A program made the position numbers and the translations under genes. From Pseudoips prasinana (taxonomy: Eukaryota > Arthropoda > Insecta > Lepidoptera > Nolidae), in the NCBI GenBank assembly GCA_951640165.1, contig OX621234.1, positions 4,593,001-4,657,000 on the forward strand: 64,000 nt of DNA, read 5' to 3'. Below the pieces are notes generated by a model. The model saw only the letters and a program-made list of their open reading frames with translations. It was not told the origin of the DNA and did not search any database. This document shows, piece after piece, positions 8,691-18,194 of the stretch (position 1 is the stretch's first letter; every line of letters begins with the position of its first letter).

Positions 8691-9688
8691 CCTAAATATC
8701 TATATGTAACTAGAAATAATTATGTATACTTAACTATACTACTACAAACAGGTGTGAAGGGACAAAAAGAAAGACAACATACGACCGTAATTGAAATAAT
8801 TAACACTCTATGACACACTCATAAATCCCTCTTCTTTGACACAAATAATCACCATTCACACGCTCTTCACTTTGATTATAAGGATGGTTATCTTAGCAAT
8901 AATAATTAGAATTAAGTTTACATAGCCTCTCTGTAATTAGTAGTTATAGTTATATAAGTGTGTTTTACCTTACTTAATCCTGTTACAACGCTGTTACATT
9001 ATGACTTGTTTGTTTTAAAATGGCATACCCGCGGGAAGGTCCTGGTGACCTGTAATACAGGTTTTGTAAAAAACCTAAATCAGGCACCAGTCCCCCTCAA
9101 AGTTGAACTAATTAAGATCTACATTAAGTTAAAAATGATATTATTGTAACGTTCATCTTATGAGGAGAGAATAAATACTTTTTATTATACTACAATCATG
9201 TTCTGGCTACAAGCGCCTTCAAAGTCTACGTTAATAATAACCTTTTCATTTAATTTTGGGCTACCAGAACTCAGGATTTGTTCTGAGAATTCAGGATTAC
9301 AGCTGGATTTTGCTAACGCCAGGAAATGTCAGGATTTTTTGCATTTTCAATAAATGACGATAAAATTTTAGCGATTTTTTTTCAAATTGTTAAGTTCGTC
9401 GGAGAGAAAATACTCAAACTGTAAACATCTCAGGTATTCCAAAGGAAATCGGACCCTTTTCTCCGGAATTTGGATTTTTCATACCCTACGTATAGCTGTT
9501 GGGTAGGAACGTGAAATTTATGAAGTCCTCTGCAATACAGAGGTTAAGTAATTCTCTACGGGGAGATGTTATATTTTGATTAAAACTACATTTTAGTTTT
9601 GATTTAAAATCTACGCCTGTGATTTGTATTTCACAGAATTTGATTTGTATTTCGCTTTGAAATCTGTAATAGCTTTAATAACTTACAC
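8691..9688. other. Unclassified stretch
   Basis: No match elsewhere in the window and only a 63-codon frame of ordinary composition (8958-9149). The block gagagaataaatacttttta at 9164-9183 resembles a LINE 3' end but nothing coding precedes it. Confidence 0.4.
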
Positions 9689-9689
9689 A

Positions 9690-10240
9690 TTTATAAAGGC
9701 GAAAATTTATGAGTGTGTGAGTGTATGTTTGTTACTCTTTCACGCAAAAACTACCGAACGAATTTTGATGAAACTTTGTAGTAATATGGCTTATACCTAC
9801 CCTTTGACTGTGGCGCAGCGGCTAAGACAGTCGCCTCGCCGCTTCGTGTCGCGGGTTCGAGTCCAGCGCCGGACAACTATTTGTGTGACCCATAAATAGT
9901 TGTTCTGAGTCTGGATGTAATGTGAGTCCGTCTATTATATGTTTGTAAAGTACGCCGCGACACAGGGATTAAATTCCCTAGTGCGGGCGTTGTCTTATAA
10001 CAAAAACAACTTTTGCCTTTATGGTATTAGTGTTATACGAGCAACTTAGTCGGCAAGTTCTAATGTTTTGCTTTATTTTAAGCCTAATTATTATCTGTTT
10101 GTGAGTATGGACGGATGATGTATGGATATTTGTTAGTCTTTGAAGCAAAAACTACCGAACGAATTGTGATCAAAATTTATAGTAGTATAGCTTATATATC
10201 CGAATTAGCTGTACTCTGCGGGTTTGGCGCGTTAACATTA
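9690..10240 (+). mobile_element. Helitron I/J remnants around SINE-A
   Basis: The blocks tttgttactctttcacgcaa, actaccgaacgaattttgat and aaactttgtagtaatatggc occur at 9730-9800 and again, decayed, at 10095-10200. A SINE-A copy sits between them. Confidence 0.55.
9808..10010 (+). mobile_element. SINE-A full copy
   Basis: Head gtggcgcagcggctaagac and gcgggttcgagtcc, body atttgtgtgacccataaata, 3' end agtgcgggcgttgtctta. Inserted in a Helitron remnant. Confidence 0.85.
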
Positions 10241-10247
10241 TAAATTA

Positions 10248-10424
10248 CTAGCTGTGCCCCGCGGTTTTACCCGCGTTACACTATATAAGTAAGAGCCTAT
10301 GTGCTAATCCAGGGTGTCAGCTAACTCCATAGCAAATTTTATTAAAATCGCTCCAGCCGTTTAGACGTGAAGAAGTAACAAACATACACACTCACAAACT
10401 TTCGCCTTTATAATATTAGTGTGA
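10248..10424 (-). mobile_element. Helitron Hel-I
   Basis: CTAG terminus with ctgtgccccgcggttttacc, middle ggtgtcagctaactccat and ccagccgtttagacgtgaag, and 5' end tttataatattagtgtga. It is flanked by A and T as expected for a Helitron. Confidence 0.8.
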
Positions 10425-10453
10425 TAGCTTATGTTTATTCGGATATATATGCT

Positions 10454-10857
10454 ACTAGTGGCCCGGTACGTGTTTCGCTACGTATAAGGCATAGTAATAA
10501 AAAAATTACAATTAAGTTCATTCATTCAAACAAAAAAATATTTTAAATTGCTAGCTAGTAAAAACAACGATTTTACACTTTTTCAAGACGTTTTTAAATA
10601 TAATAATATAAAAATCAATGCCACTTTTCGTTGTAATGTTATAACTCAACAACGCCTTTACCGATTTGGCTAATTTTGGTCTTGAATTATTCGTGGAAGT
10701 CCAGGGAAGGTTTGTACGTAGAGAAAATTAAAATTAAACGTGTAAAATCAACATCTTTTAGCAATTTAAAATATTTTTTTGTTTGTATAAATGAACATAA
10801 TAATATTTTTTTTTATTACTATGCCTTATACGTTGCGAAGCACGTACGGGGCCGCTA
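10454..10857. mobile_element. Head-to-head Hel-K inverted dimer
   Basis: A minus-strand Hel-K (10454-about 10605, lacking its last 90 bp at the 5' end) is fused to a complete plus-strand Hel-K (about 10606-10857). Both outer ends are CTAG 3' termini (tagtggcccggtacgtg and gtacggggccgctag). The result is a large imperfect inverted repeat with two 3' ends and one shared 5' region. Confidence 0.75.
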
Positions 10858-10869
10858 GTATGTTATAAA

Positions 10870-11147
10870 GAAAACGATTATATTAAAATTAGTATAATAA
10901 TTCGTGTTGCATATAAACGGGGGCACGTATTTCGTTTTTGTTGAACTAAATATGATATGTAATTCACGAGGTGTTGTTTCGACAAATATAATAGCACCAA
11001 CATTTTATGCAACATTTCATCATTGTACCAGTTTAATGCTTAAAAACTTTGCATCTATAAGTTGGATGAGGTAAGCTTTAATTAAACTTTGCCGACTTCG
11101 ACTTCGCTCCGCCAGTAATAACTACAAATCGCTTACATTGGCCTAAA
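10870..11147. other. No recognisable feature
   Basis: AT-rich sequence without repeats shared inside the window. Confidence 0.4.
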
Positions 11148-11875
11148 TCCTCGTTGGTCTAGCGCAGTGTTTTTCAACCTGAGGGTCGCGACACCCTGGG
11201 GGATCGCGAAGCCTCTATAGGTGGGTCGCGGAACTTCTATAGGCAAGTTGCAAAAAAAAGGGAAATCTAGTCATAGGGTCGCAAATGAATTTGAAGTATT
11301 ATGATTAGGCCTGCTGAAAATTCAGTAAAAGTTTAGCGCGAAGTTCCAAAACCCTGGGCTAGCACTTTGTCTCTTGACGACCTAACCTCTGAATAATAAA
11401 GAAAATTTTGGTGGAGTGCTTTCTATTTCAATTCGTCACAATTTTTACTGATGTATTTATCCGAACCCTATGAAAATGAATAAAACTGTCGGATATTCGT
11501 CACAAAATAAAAGAACCATGGAAAAAAAGCGGGTACAAAGCGGGTAGGGGGGTCGCGTGATGAAAAAGGTTGAAAAACACTGGTCTAGCGGTCTTGCGCT
11601 AAAGTCGAGTAGAAACAAAATTCAGGATTATTCTGTTAAGAAAGTCTGGGAATTGACGGTATCATCGCCGCGCCTTGGTGAGCTATCACGGCATGTAAAG
11701 CCGTCGGTCCTGTACCTGACGTCTTTCCAGTCGTGTCGCGAGTCGTCCCATCGGATCATAAAACTGTTGGAATAGGAAGGGCTCCTGCATTATTGCACTA
11801 TAATATGTCACGTAAATCGCTTGTCTCCTTTGAAACTGGCCGCCGTAGCCAAAATTCGAACAGGAGGACATTATT
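11146..11875 (+). mobile_element. SINE-L, split by a hAT element
   Basis: The head (cctcgttggtctagcg) lies at 11148-11164. The remainder from 11583 carries tctgggaattgacggtatca, agctatcacggcatgtaaag, ccgtcggtcctgtacctgac and cttccagtcgtgtcgcg, followed by the Ala/Gly-like GC block tggccgccgtagcc. Comparison with 27333-27705 shows that the interruption is in the tRNA-like A-box region. Confidence 0.8.
11165..11582. mobile_element. hAT non-autonomous element, SPIN-like ends
   Basis: Inverted termini CAGTGTTTTTCAACCT / AGGTTGAAAAACACTG are flanked by the exact 8-bp duplication GTCTAGCG (11157-11164, 11583-11590). Subterminal gggtcgcgacaccctgggg and ggggggtcgcgtgatg repeat the gtcgcg motif. An 8-bp duplication and CA..TG ends define hAT. 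The ends recall the SPIN/Buster-type hAT consensus as I remember it. There is no transposase frame. Confidence 0.85.
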
Positions 11876-11904
11876 ATTAGAGCAAAACTATTTTGACTGC
11901 ACTA

Positions 11905-12060
11905 ATGGCGCAGCGGTTACGACATTTGCCTCACCAGTTCGTGTCCAGGTTTCTATTCCCACATAGAACAACTATTTATGTGACCCATAAATAGTTGTTC
12001 TGAGTCTTTATGTACTTTATGTTCGTCAATTATTTATTTGTAAGTACCCCGCGACATAGT
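11905..12060 (+). mobile_element. SINE-A, diverged
   Basis: atggcgcagcggttacgaca, a damaged B box (aggtttctattccc), tgacccataaatagttgttc and the end agtaccccgcgacatag. The 3' cgggcgttgtctt is lost. Confidence 0.75.
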
Positions 12061-12285
12061 AGCATAGCATAGCATAGCATCATGTCAGCCAAAGTACGTC
12101 CACTGCGGGACAAAAGCCTGTTCAAACAACGGGGGTCTATGCCATAATTGCCACGCTTGGCAGACTAATATAGTTCCCAAAAAAACGCTGCTGCCCGTTC
12201 TCTGGTAGTTATTCCCTCGGACGATTTCTACACCCCCCACGGGATGAGATGGGGTGATAATATTCTATGCCGTCACCACACAGCA
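12061..12285 (+). repeat. Repeat-W with LINE 3' end
   Basis: A (agcat)n run and atgtcagccaaagtacgtcc (RTE-like 3' end) lead into attgccacgcttggcagac, ctgctgcccgttctctggta, attccctcgg and gatgagatggggtg, ending ccgtcaccacacag. The same order occurs at 17765-17955. The gccacgcttggcag motif also occurs at both ends of an inverted pair at 51010-51160. Function unknown. Confidence 0.6.
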
Positions 12286-13115
12286 TATAATATCTATTTT
12301 AAATTATGCAAAACGCTGCCTATACATGATAAGGTAAAACTACATCTGCTAAAGGAACAATTATTTAATAAAGAATTACAACAAGTAACAAATCATTCTG
12401 TATACACGCGAAGAGTCGCACAAAACAAACTCGGTAACTACCTATCGGTGCCAAAAACTGTTATGGTGAACGAACGACCGTTTATCTGATTCCGAGATTA
12501 ATAAACACTTTACCTACCTCCCTACGCGATAATATTAGTGTAAGTAACATCTATACATATAATAAAATCGTAGGAAAGTCAAAACAGTACATTGAATATT
12601 TTATAAAAAAGGATACTTGGGGTGTGATTTGCAATCGATATCGAAGCCAAAAATATAGTTTTTAGAGTTTTTGTCTGTGTGTGTTTGTCTGTATGTAAAA
12701 TTGGGCTAAACTCAAAAAGTACTGCATGGATTTACTTCAAATTTTGCATAAATATTACTAAGACGTCGGGTCAACATATAGGCATACTACACTACTACGC
12801 ACTAATTTATACTACAATACATATTATCACGCTATCACTTACGGGGGAGGTGCTATCATAATTTATAAAATTTAACGCGGGTAACACCGCGGGGCACAGC
12901 TAGTTAAATATAAATTAAAAGCATACTAGCAATTGTAACGTACATACGAATATATGTACTTTACAATTGCGAACTATGTAATACGTACCTAGATGTTGTG
13001 AATTGTAATGTTAAGGACCTTAGATAAGAATATAAGTCGAACCTAGCTATTATGATGCTATTATGTATGTTTGTCAGCTACAAACTATATTCTATTCTAT
13101 TCTATTCTACACAAC
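12286..13115 (+). pseudogene. LINE ORF2 C-terminus, split by Hel-H
   Basis: About 65 codons from 12286 read LPIHDKVKLHLLKEQLFN .. TRRVAQNKLGNYLSVPK .. NERPF, then a frameshift near 12484-12486 into LIPRLINTLPTSLRDNISV. At 12549 Hel-H interrupts a codon. Joining 12549 to 12904 gives SNIKYKLKAY and a stop. This layout (a LP.xLR motif, then a FKxxLKxYL-like tail) is typical of LINE ORF2 C-termini. The 3' end is a (ttcta)n tail at 13085-13112. Clade not certain; jockey/CR1-like. Confidence 0.65.
12550..12903 (+). mobile_element. Helitron Hel-H, precise insertion
   Basis: Starts TCTATACATATAATAAAATC after A and ends ggggcacagCTAG before T, with a 3' subterminal GC hairpin (cgcgggt..accgcgg). Excision in silico restores the LINE reading frame, so the termini and the A/T target are directly supported. 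354 bp, non-coding. Confidence 0.9.
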
Positions 13116-13191
13116 GGACTACAAAAGAAGCACGCACAAGCCCAAGAGATGTTTGTGTTACTATTATTGTTTCTATTTATAATATGTACGA

Positions 13192-13432
13192 CGGTCACCG
13201 TAGCCTAGTTGGTAGTGCTCCTGCCTACGAAGCTGGTGGTCCAGGGTTCGAATCCCGGTAAGTGCAAATATTTGTGTGATGAGCACGAATATTTGTTTCT
13301 GAGTCATGGATGTTTTCTATGTATATAAGTATTTATCTATCTATATAAGTATGTATATCGTCGCCTGGTGCCCATAGTACAAGCTTTGCTTAGTTTGGGG
13401 CTAGGATGATCTGTGTGACATTGTCCCTACAT
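13192..13432 (+). mobile_element. SINE-B full copy
   Basis: ggtcaccgtagcctagttgg head, agggttcgaatcccgg B box, the (tatc)n section and gtgtgacattgtccctac end, then a (att)n tail at 13433-13450. Confidence 0.85.
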
Positions 13433-14032
13433 ATTATTATTATCATTTATTCATATATATTTCTTATTAAATACATTTTAAAATATATAAAAAACAGAAA
13501 TATACATTTTAAAATATAAAAAATAGGATTTGCAACCGGCAGCAGGAACAGGGTCTATGCTACCGGAGGTTTCGACTCTAGAGACAGGAACCTCCTGACA
13601 ATGCGAGCCGTGTCCAAAAGCACCGCTTTTTGGATCTTGTTCTTGACCCAACCGCCTACCGTCAGCCTCTTTAGGTGTTTTTCGAGGCTCTTTGCTATTA
13701 ATCCATTAGCAGAAACGACTATCGGTACAATGATAGCTGAGTCAACATCCCACATGCTGACAATTTCCCGCGCAAGATCCAAATATTTAATTTCTTTTTC
13801 TTTTTCAGCCTTCAGAAGATTTTCATCATGCGGGATCGTAACATCAACCATCACTGTGCAGCGTTTTTGACGATCTATCATTACAATATCAGGTTTGTTG
13901 GCAATCACAGTCCTGTCTGTAATGATAGATCGATCCCAGTATAACGTGATAGTACCATTATCCAGAACTGGCGCAGGTGCATACCTGTAATAAGGCACCT
14001 CTGAAGCTACAAGGCTTATTATTATTATTGTT
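13433..14032 (-). mobile_element. R4/Dong-like LINE, 3' segment
   Basis: The segment sits between att/taa-rich runs (13433-13452 and about 14018-14032). It holds the endonuclease frame 13555-13998 and a short AT-rich 3' part (13453-13554, with two taaaatgtatat-like repeats on the minus strand). Dong elements are known to insert into TAA repeats, which fits this location. 5'-truncated; no RT core. Confidence 0.6.
13555..13998 (-). CDS. LINE restriction-like endonuclease domain (partial ORF)
   Basis: An uninterrupted 147-residue C-terminal fragment of a retrotransposon protein. Residues 26-56 read ITDRTVIANKPDIVMIDR then RCTVMVDVTIP: a KPD followed 15 residues later by an acidic residue (D52) in a hydrophobic strand and then Lys-rich LLKAEKEKEIKYLDLA. 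That is the PD-(D/E)XK-type pattern used by R2/R4/Dong-clade LINEs to nick their target. The end (QKAVLLDTARIVRRFL) is the usual tail. The start codon is only the first Met of the fragment; the true protein would begin far upstream with RT motifs, which are missing. No splice sites or host context. Confident as LINE origin, less so for the exact clade. Confidence 0.7.
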   Translation of the reverse strand: MPYYRYAPAPVLDNGTITLYWDRSIITDRTVIANKPDIVMIDRQKRCTVMVDVTIPHDENLLKAEKEKEIKYLDLAREIVSMWDVDSAIIVPIVVSANGLIAKSLEKHLKRLTVGGWVKNKIQKAVLLDTARIVRRFLSLESKPPVA

Positions 14033-14316
14033 ATGTATCTTTTGTATTTGGTAAATAAAAAAAAATTAAAAAAAGCAAAATAAAAAAATCATAATACATC
14101 GTAATAGTTCTTTACAAATCTTAACAGCTCTTTACGTTGGATACAATCCTCGCTCACGTAGACGGCGTTGACCTCTGGCCCCGCCTAGTGAACCGACACC
14201 TGTAGCCATCTCCATATAATTCCACCCCCCACTTAAGTACTGTCCTTACGTGATAGGACTATTGAGCAATCACTCTTATTAAAGCTTCTGTGATTTCCAC
14301 TTAGTATAGTTGAGAA
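14033..14316. other. Unclassified stretch
   Basis: A-rich sequence, then tttacgttggatacaatcct and gcgttgacctctggccccgc without a match in the window. Could be more of the neighbouring LINE or another repeat; not decidable here. Confidence 0.35.
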
Positions 14317-14590
14317 TCCTACTAATATTATAAACGCGAAAGTTTGTAAGTATTGATGGATGTTTGTTACTCTTTCACGTTAAAACTACTGAATGGATTT
14401 TAATGAAACTTTACAATAATATAGCCTATACATCAGAATAACACATAGGCTACAATTTATAAAGATATTGTGTGAATTGTCCAAAATATGACGATAAGTG
14501 TCAAGTAAGTAGAAAAAAATCTACCATTTGCGAGCTATTCCGGCGTGCACTGGCAAAACCGCTAGAGGTACACATTCTGCTAATCTACTA
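14317..14590 (+). mobile_element. Helitron Hel-J
   Basis: 5' TCCTACTAATATTATAAACG, then atgtttgttactctttcacg, aatggattttaatgaaactt, agataagtgtcaagtaagt-like block and gcaaaaccgctagaggtac. The same composite appears at 17017, 43291 and (minus) 47425. Confidence 0.7.
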
Positions 14591-14830
14591 TTATTATTAT
14601 TATTTGTTTATTTCAACCAACAAGTGGATCATAATAAATAGATTAAATTAAAATTACAGAAATAAGACAAAACAAAACACAACACAAAATTACATTACAA
14701 CTTAAAAAGTAAATTGGCAAAGTCAATGAATTAAAATTAATCACATGTCACGAAAATTAAAATAAAATATTAAAATTAAAATATAATTAAGAAAATACGG
14801 ACCGATAATAAAACAGCTATGTGTTATCCC
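14590..14830 (-). mobile_element. LINE 3' end, AT-rich
   Basis: (att)n then gtttatttcaaccaacaagt and long A/T-rich sequence. Read on the minus strand this resembles a LINE 3' UTR with an (aat)n tail. No coding remnant recognised. Confidence 0.4.
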
Positions 14831-14939
14831 TAATTCATTTACCTTGTCATTGTCACTACATTAAGCATGCAACAATGGTTAATGTAGTGACAGTCAAACC
14901 TCTCAGCCATCATCCTCAGGATGGTGTTGGAGCTGGCGC

Positions 14940-15116
14940 GGACCCTACGTACTATATAAAAATAAGTCGGGTTTTCCTTCCTGACGATATAAATCCAGAA
15001 CGCACGAACCGATTTCCACGGTTTTGCATTCGTTGGAAAGGTCTCGGGCTCCGTGAGGTTTATAGCAAAGAAAATTTATAAAATTTAACGCGAGTAACAC
15101 CGCGGGGCACAGCTAG
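14940..15116 (+). mobile_element. Helitron 3' half, another subfamily
   Basis: The blocks cgaaccgatttccacggttt, tgcattcgttggaaagg and atttaacgcgagtaacaccg lead to ggggcacagCTAG and then T. Helitron-type 3' end; the 5' end is not recognisable. Confidence 0.6.
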
Positions 15117-15338
15117 TATTATTTATAAAGGGGAAAGTTTGTGAGTATAGATGTATGTATGTTTATTACTCTTTTACGCCAAAACTGCTTTAACGCGGGT
15201 GAAGCCGCGGGGCTTAGCTTGTAGATTTTTATGAGGGGAAAGTTTGTGAGTATAGATGTATGCATATTTGTTACTCTTTTACGCCAAAACTGCTTTAACG
15301 AGGGTGAAACCGCGGGGCTTAGCTTGTAGATTTTTATG
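15117..15338 (+). mobile_element. Tandem dimer of Helitron ends
   Basis: Two units of about 107 bp (15121-15225, 15228-15335) run aggggaaagtttgtgagta, tactcttttacgccaaaac, tgctttaacg.gggtgaa, cgcggggcttagcttgtaga. Each joins a Helitron 5' part directly to a 3' end. The units are nearly identical. Confidence 0.7.
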
Positions 15339-15409
15339 CAATAAAATACTAGCAATATTTTAATACAGATCCCTCTTCCGTATTTCTGTACAATTATATG
15401 TGCCTAGCA

Positions 15410-16052
15410 ACAGTGTGTGTTGCCAGTGATGACTTACCGATTAAAAACGTGGTCGCTCAATATGGGCCTTATTAGAAGACTCAGGGTCACCCAAAGAGCA
15501 ATGGACAGGGCTATGCTCGGAGTTTCCCCGTGCGATCGAATCAGAAATGTCGAAATCCGCAGGCAAACCAGTCACCAGTATTCATTAATGTTAATTAAAT
15601 ACAGTATTTGTACCCCTCTTGGCATAACATAGAGGATCTGCCTGTCTGTAACATCTCACAACTTGTTGTAATTTGACCTATGTTAACAAAAAAAGATTCT
15701 GATTCTGTCACCGACATTAGCCCGGAAAATTTGCAAAGCTGAAATGGGACACATAGCTCGGAGATCCGACGCCCGTTGGGGCAGAAAGGTTCTCGAATGG
15801 TGACCACGAACTGGAAGACGCGGCGTGGGTATGCCTTATTAGAAGACTCAGGGTTACCGGCATAGCCCGTAGAATTGCAAAGCTGTAATGGCAGTGGGCG
15901 GGACACATAGCTCGTAGAACCGACGGCCGTTGGGGCAGAAAGGTTCTTGAGTAGACGCAGCGTGGGCAGGCCTCCATCAAGATGGACCGATGATCATGTG
16001 CGGGTCGCTGGATGCTAATAGCGCAAGACCGGTAATTGTGAAGATCCGTGAT
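15410..16052 (+). pseudogene. RTE-type LINE ORF2 debris, partly duplicated
   Basis: The first stretch (15417-15570) reads LPVMTYRLKTWSLNMGLIRRL, RVTQRAMDRAMLGVSPCDRIR and NVEIRRQTS, the conserved segment after the RT core of this LINE family. It is interrupted at 15577-15706 by another LINE end, resumes in damaged frames (TDI ... GHIARRSDARWGRKVLEW), and then at 15837 restarts at an earlier point (ttagaagactcagggttacc), giving a partial duplication that reaches the WTDD-equivalent region near 15985. Many stops; non-functional. Confidence 0.7.
15577..15706 (+). mobile_element. Short LINE 3' end in RTE debris
   Basis: 130 bp ending in (gattct)2, flanked by the exact duplication GTCACC (15571-15576, 15707-15712). 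The body (gcctgtctgtaacatctcac, tttgacctatgttaac) has no other copy here. The tail of short repeats fits a target-primed LINE insertion. Confidence 0.65.
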
Positions 16053-16059
16053 CCCGACT

Positions 16060-16745
16060 CCCGTGATCTGTCCGGTAACTGATCATTTCCGCCCATGTCA
16101 CTAGACGTCTTAACGGATCATGAGTGTGATGGAATAGAAAGTGTCCCTGTGGTTACACACACACTTATCTATACATATAATAAAATCGTAGGATAGTCAA
16201 AACTGTACATTAAATTTTTTTTTTAAAGTATACTTGGGACATCTGCAATGGATATCGAAACCAAATATATAGTTTTTAGAATTTTTGTCTGTGTGTCTGT
16301 TTGTCTGTATGTATGTCCGGGCTAAACTCTAAAGTACTGCATCGATTGACATAATTAAATCGTAGGAAAGTCAAAACTGTACATTAAATATTTTTTTTAA
16401 AGTATACTTGGGACATCTGCAATGGATATCAAAACCAAATATATAGTTTTTAGAATTTTTGTCTGTGTGTCTGTTTGTCTGTATGTATGTCCAGGCTAAA
16501 CTCTAAAGTACTGCATGGATTGACTTAAAATTTTGCACGAATATTACTCAGAGGTCGGGTCAACATATAGGCTACATATTATCACGCTATTACCAACGGG
16601 GGAGGAGCTGTGATAATTTATAAAGTTTAATGCGGGTAAAACCGCGGGGCACAGCTAGTCCACAATAATATGTCTCGTGCAGATGGCTAGTCTCAATGGA
16701 GGCTGGCCGCCTTAGCCGCAATTCTACCAGGAGAACATTATATAA
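16060..16745 (+). mobile_element. SINE-L, split by Hel-H
   Basis: The left part has atcatgagtgtgatggaata and aaagtgtccctgtg; the right part has aataatatgtctcgtgcaga, tggctagtctcaatgg and ctggccgccttagccg. Joining 16177 to 16659 restores SINE-L order. The tRNA-like head is missing. Confidence 0.7.
16178..16658 (+). mobile_element. Helitron Hel-H with internal duplication
   Basis: TC 5' end after A and cacagCTAG before T. The 5' half (aaatcgtaggaaagtcaaaa to gctaaactctaaagtactgc) occurs twice in tandem (about 16185-16348 and 16349-16520), making the copy longer than its relatives. Confidence 0.85.
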
Positions 16746-17016
16746 CATTATGTATCGTATTACTCCACTGAAGTAGCATTTACCGGTTCTGAGGCTTCCT
16801 ACTGACCCGCTAAACAAATGACTCATAGCGCCATGGTCGACCGCAATCAACCAAAGCTATTGATTAATTACATTTCGCTCATACAACGTGTACATGAAGA
16901 GTATAGAATACTCAGTATACCAAATATTTGATCTACCTTGAAACGGTACAAGTCGTAAAACAACTTCCTAACAATGGATACTAACTTGATATTCTTCCGC
17001 CCGCAACTATATCAAT
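16746..17016. other. No recognisable feature
   Basis: No shared repeats and no convincing frame. Confidence 0.4.
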
Positions 17017-17338
17017 CGTACTAATATTATAAACGCGAAAGTATGTAAGTCTGGATGGATGGATGTTTGTTACTCTTTCAGGTAAAAACTACTGATTGGA
17101 TTTTAATGAAACTTTACAATAATATAACTTATATATCAGAATAACACATAGGCTACAATTTATAAAGATATTGTGGGAATTGTCAACCATATGATGATAA
17201 GCGTCAAGTAAGTATGTAATAATCTACCATTCTGCAAGTTATTACGGCGTGAAACTTTGTAGTAATATAGCTTATATCCGAATGACACATAGGCTACAAT
17301 TTATAATCTTTAACGCGGGTGAAACCGCGGGGCATAGT
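17017..17338 (+). mobile_element. Helitron Hel-J
   Basis: 5' actaatattataaacgcgaa, the body as at 14317, and an end at ttaacgcgggtgaaaccgcg ggcatag; the final CTAG is altered. Confidence 0.7.
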
Positions 17339-17342
17339 AATA

Positions 17343-17580
17343 TGATAATTTCCTGGGACATAATTCACACATTTGATCCAGAACTAAACTGAGCTTGTAC
17401 TATGGAAACCAGATAACTGATATAGTACACTATTTTTCTTTTGTAAATATATACCCAGACTGAGGACAAACAGACATGTTCATGCACACAAATATCTGTC
17501 CTGGGTGGGAATCGACCCCACGACATGCGTGAAAGGCTCAAATCTACCAAGCTTGCCATCCGGCCCGACCAATTATACTT
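17343..17580 (-). mobile_element. SINE-C
   Basis: Reversed order: cctgggacataattcacaca, ggaaaccagataactgatat, acaaacagacatgttcatgc and the B box gggtgggaatcgaccccacg, then the decayed head up to ggcccgacc. Confidence 0.75.
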
Positions 17581-17764
17581 TATACGAAAATAAGACTTCC
17601 CCTTGGCTCACATATATTTAGCTACCTTGAAGGCTAGTGGGTTACTAGTCTATTCTAAGGTAGACTATTCACAGAAAATCGATAAGTCAGTCTGGACATC
17701 AGTATAAGCCTATCGAATATATGGAACTCGAATAAAAATATAACGTATCTTAATAAATAATCTT

Positions 17765-17960
17765 GAATTGAGGGGATCTGACATAATCGCCACGCTTGGC
17801 AAACGGGTTGGCGATCGCAGTAAGGTAGACATTGGTACTCATGAGAACGCTGCTGCCCATTCTCTGGTATATATTCCCTCGGGACGACTTCTACGTCCCC
17901 CCGCGGGATGAGAGGGGGTGGCGATATTCTCTAGGCCGTCACCACACAGCCAGTCATAAG
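17765..17960 (+). repeat. Repeat-W
   Basis: aatcgccacgcttggcaaac, then gaacgctgctgcccattctc, attccctcgggacgacttct and ccgcgggatgagagg, ending ccgtcaccacacag, in the same order as 12118-12285. Confidence 0.65.
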
Positions 17961-18011
17961 CCATCTGCGCGGGACATATTATAGTGCACAAGTGTGTGTG
18001 CAAACACAGGA

Positions 18012-18150
18012 GCAACCGTAAAAAAACGGAACCCTTATAGATTCGTCATGTCTGTCTGTCCGTCCGTCCGTATGTCACAGCCACTTTTTTCCGAAACTAT
18101 AAGGACTAGATATACTGTTGAAACTTGGTAAGAAGATCCAAGATATTTGT
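18012..18150 (-). repeat. Repeat-S fragment
   Basis: aaacggaacccttatagatt, gtcatgtctgtctgtccgtc and ttgaaacttggtaagaagat are the right end of Repeat-S reversed. A short SINE-C scrap follows (18150-18178). Confidence 0.7.
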
Positions 18151-18194
18151 GTGTATGAACATGTCTGTTTGATAGTACATGTAATAATAATATT

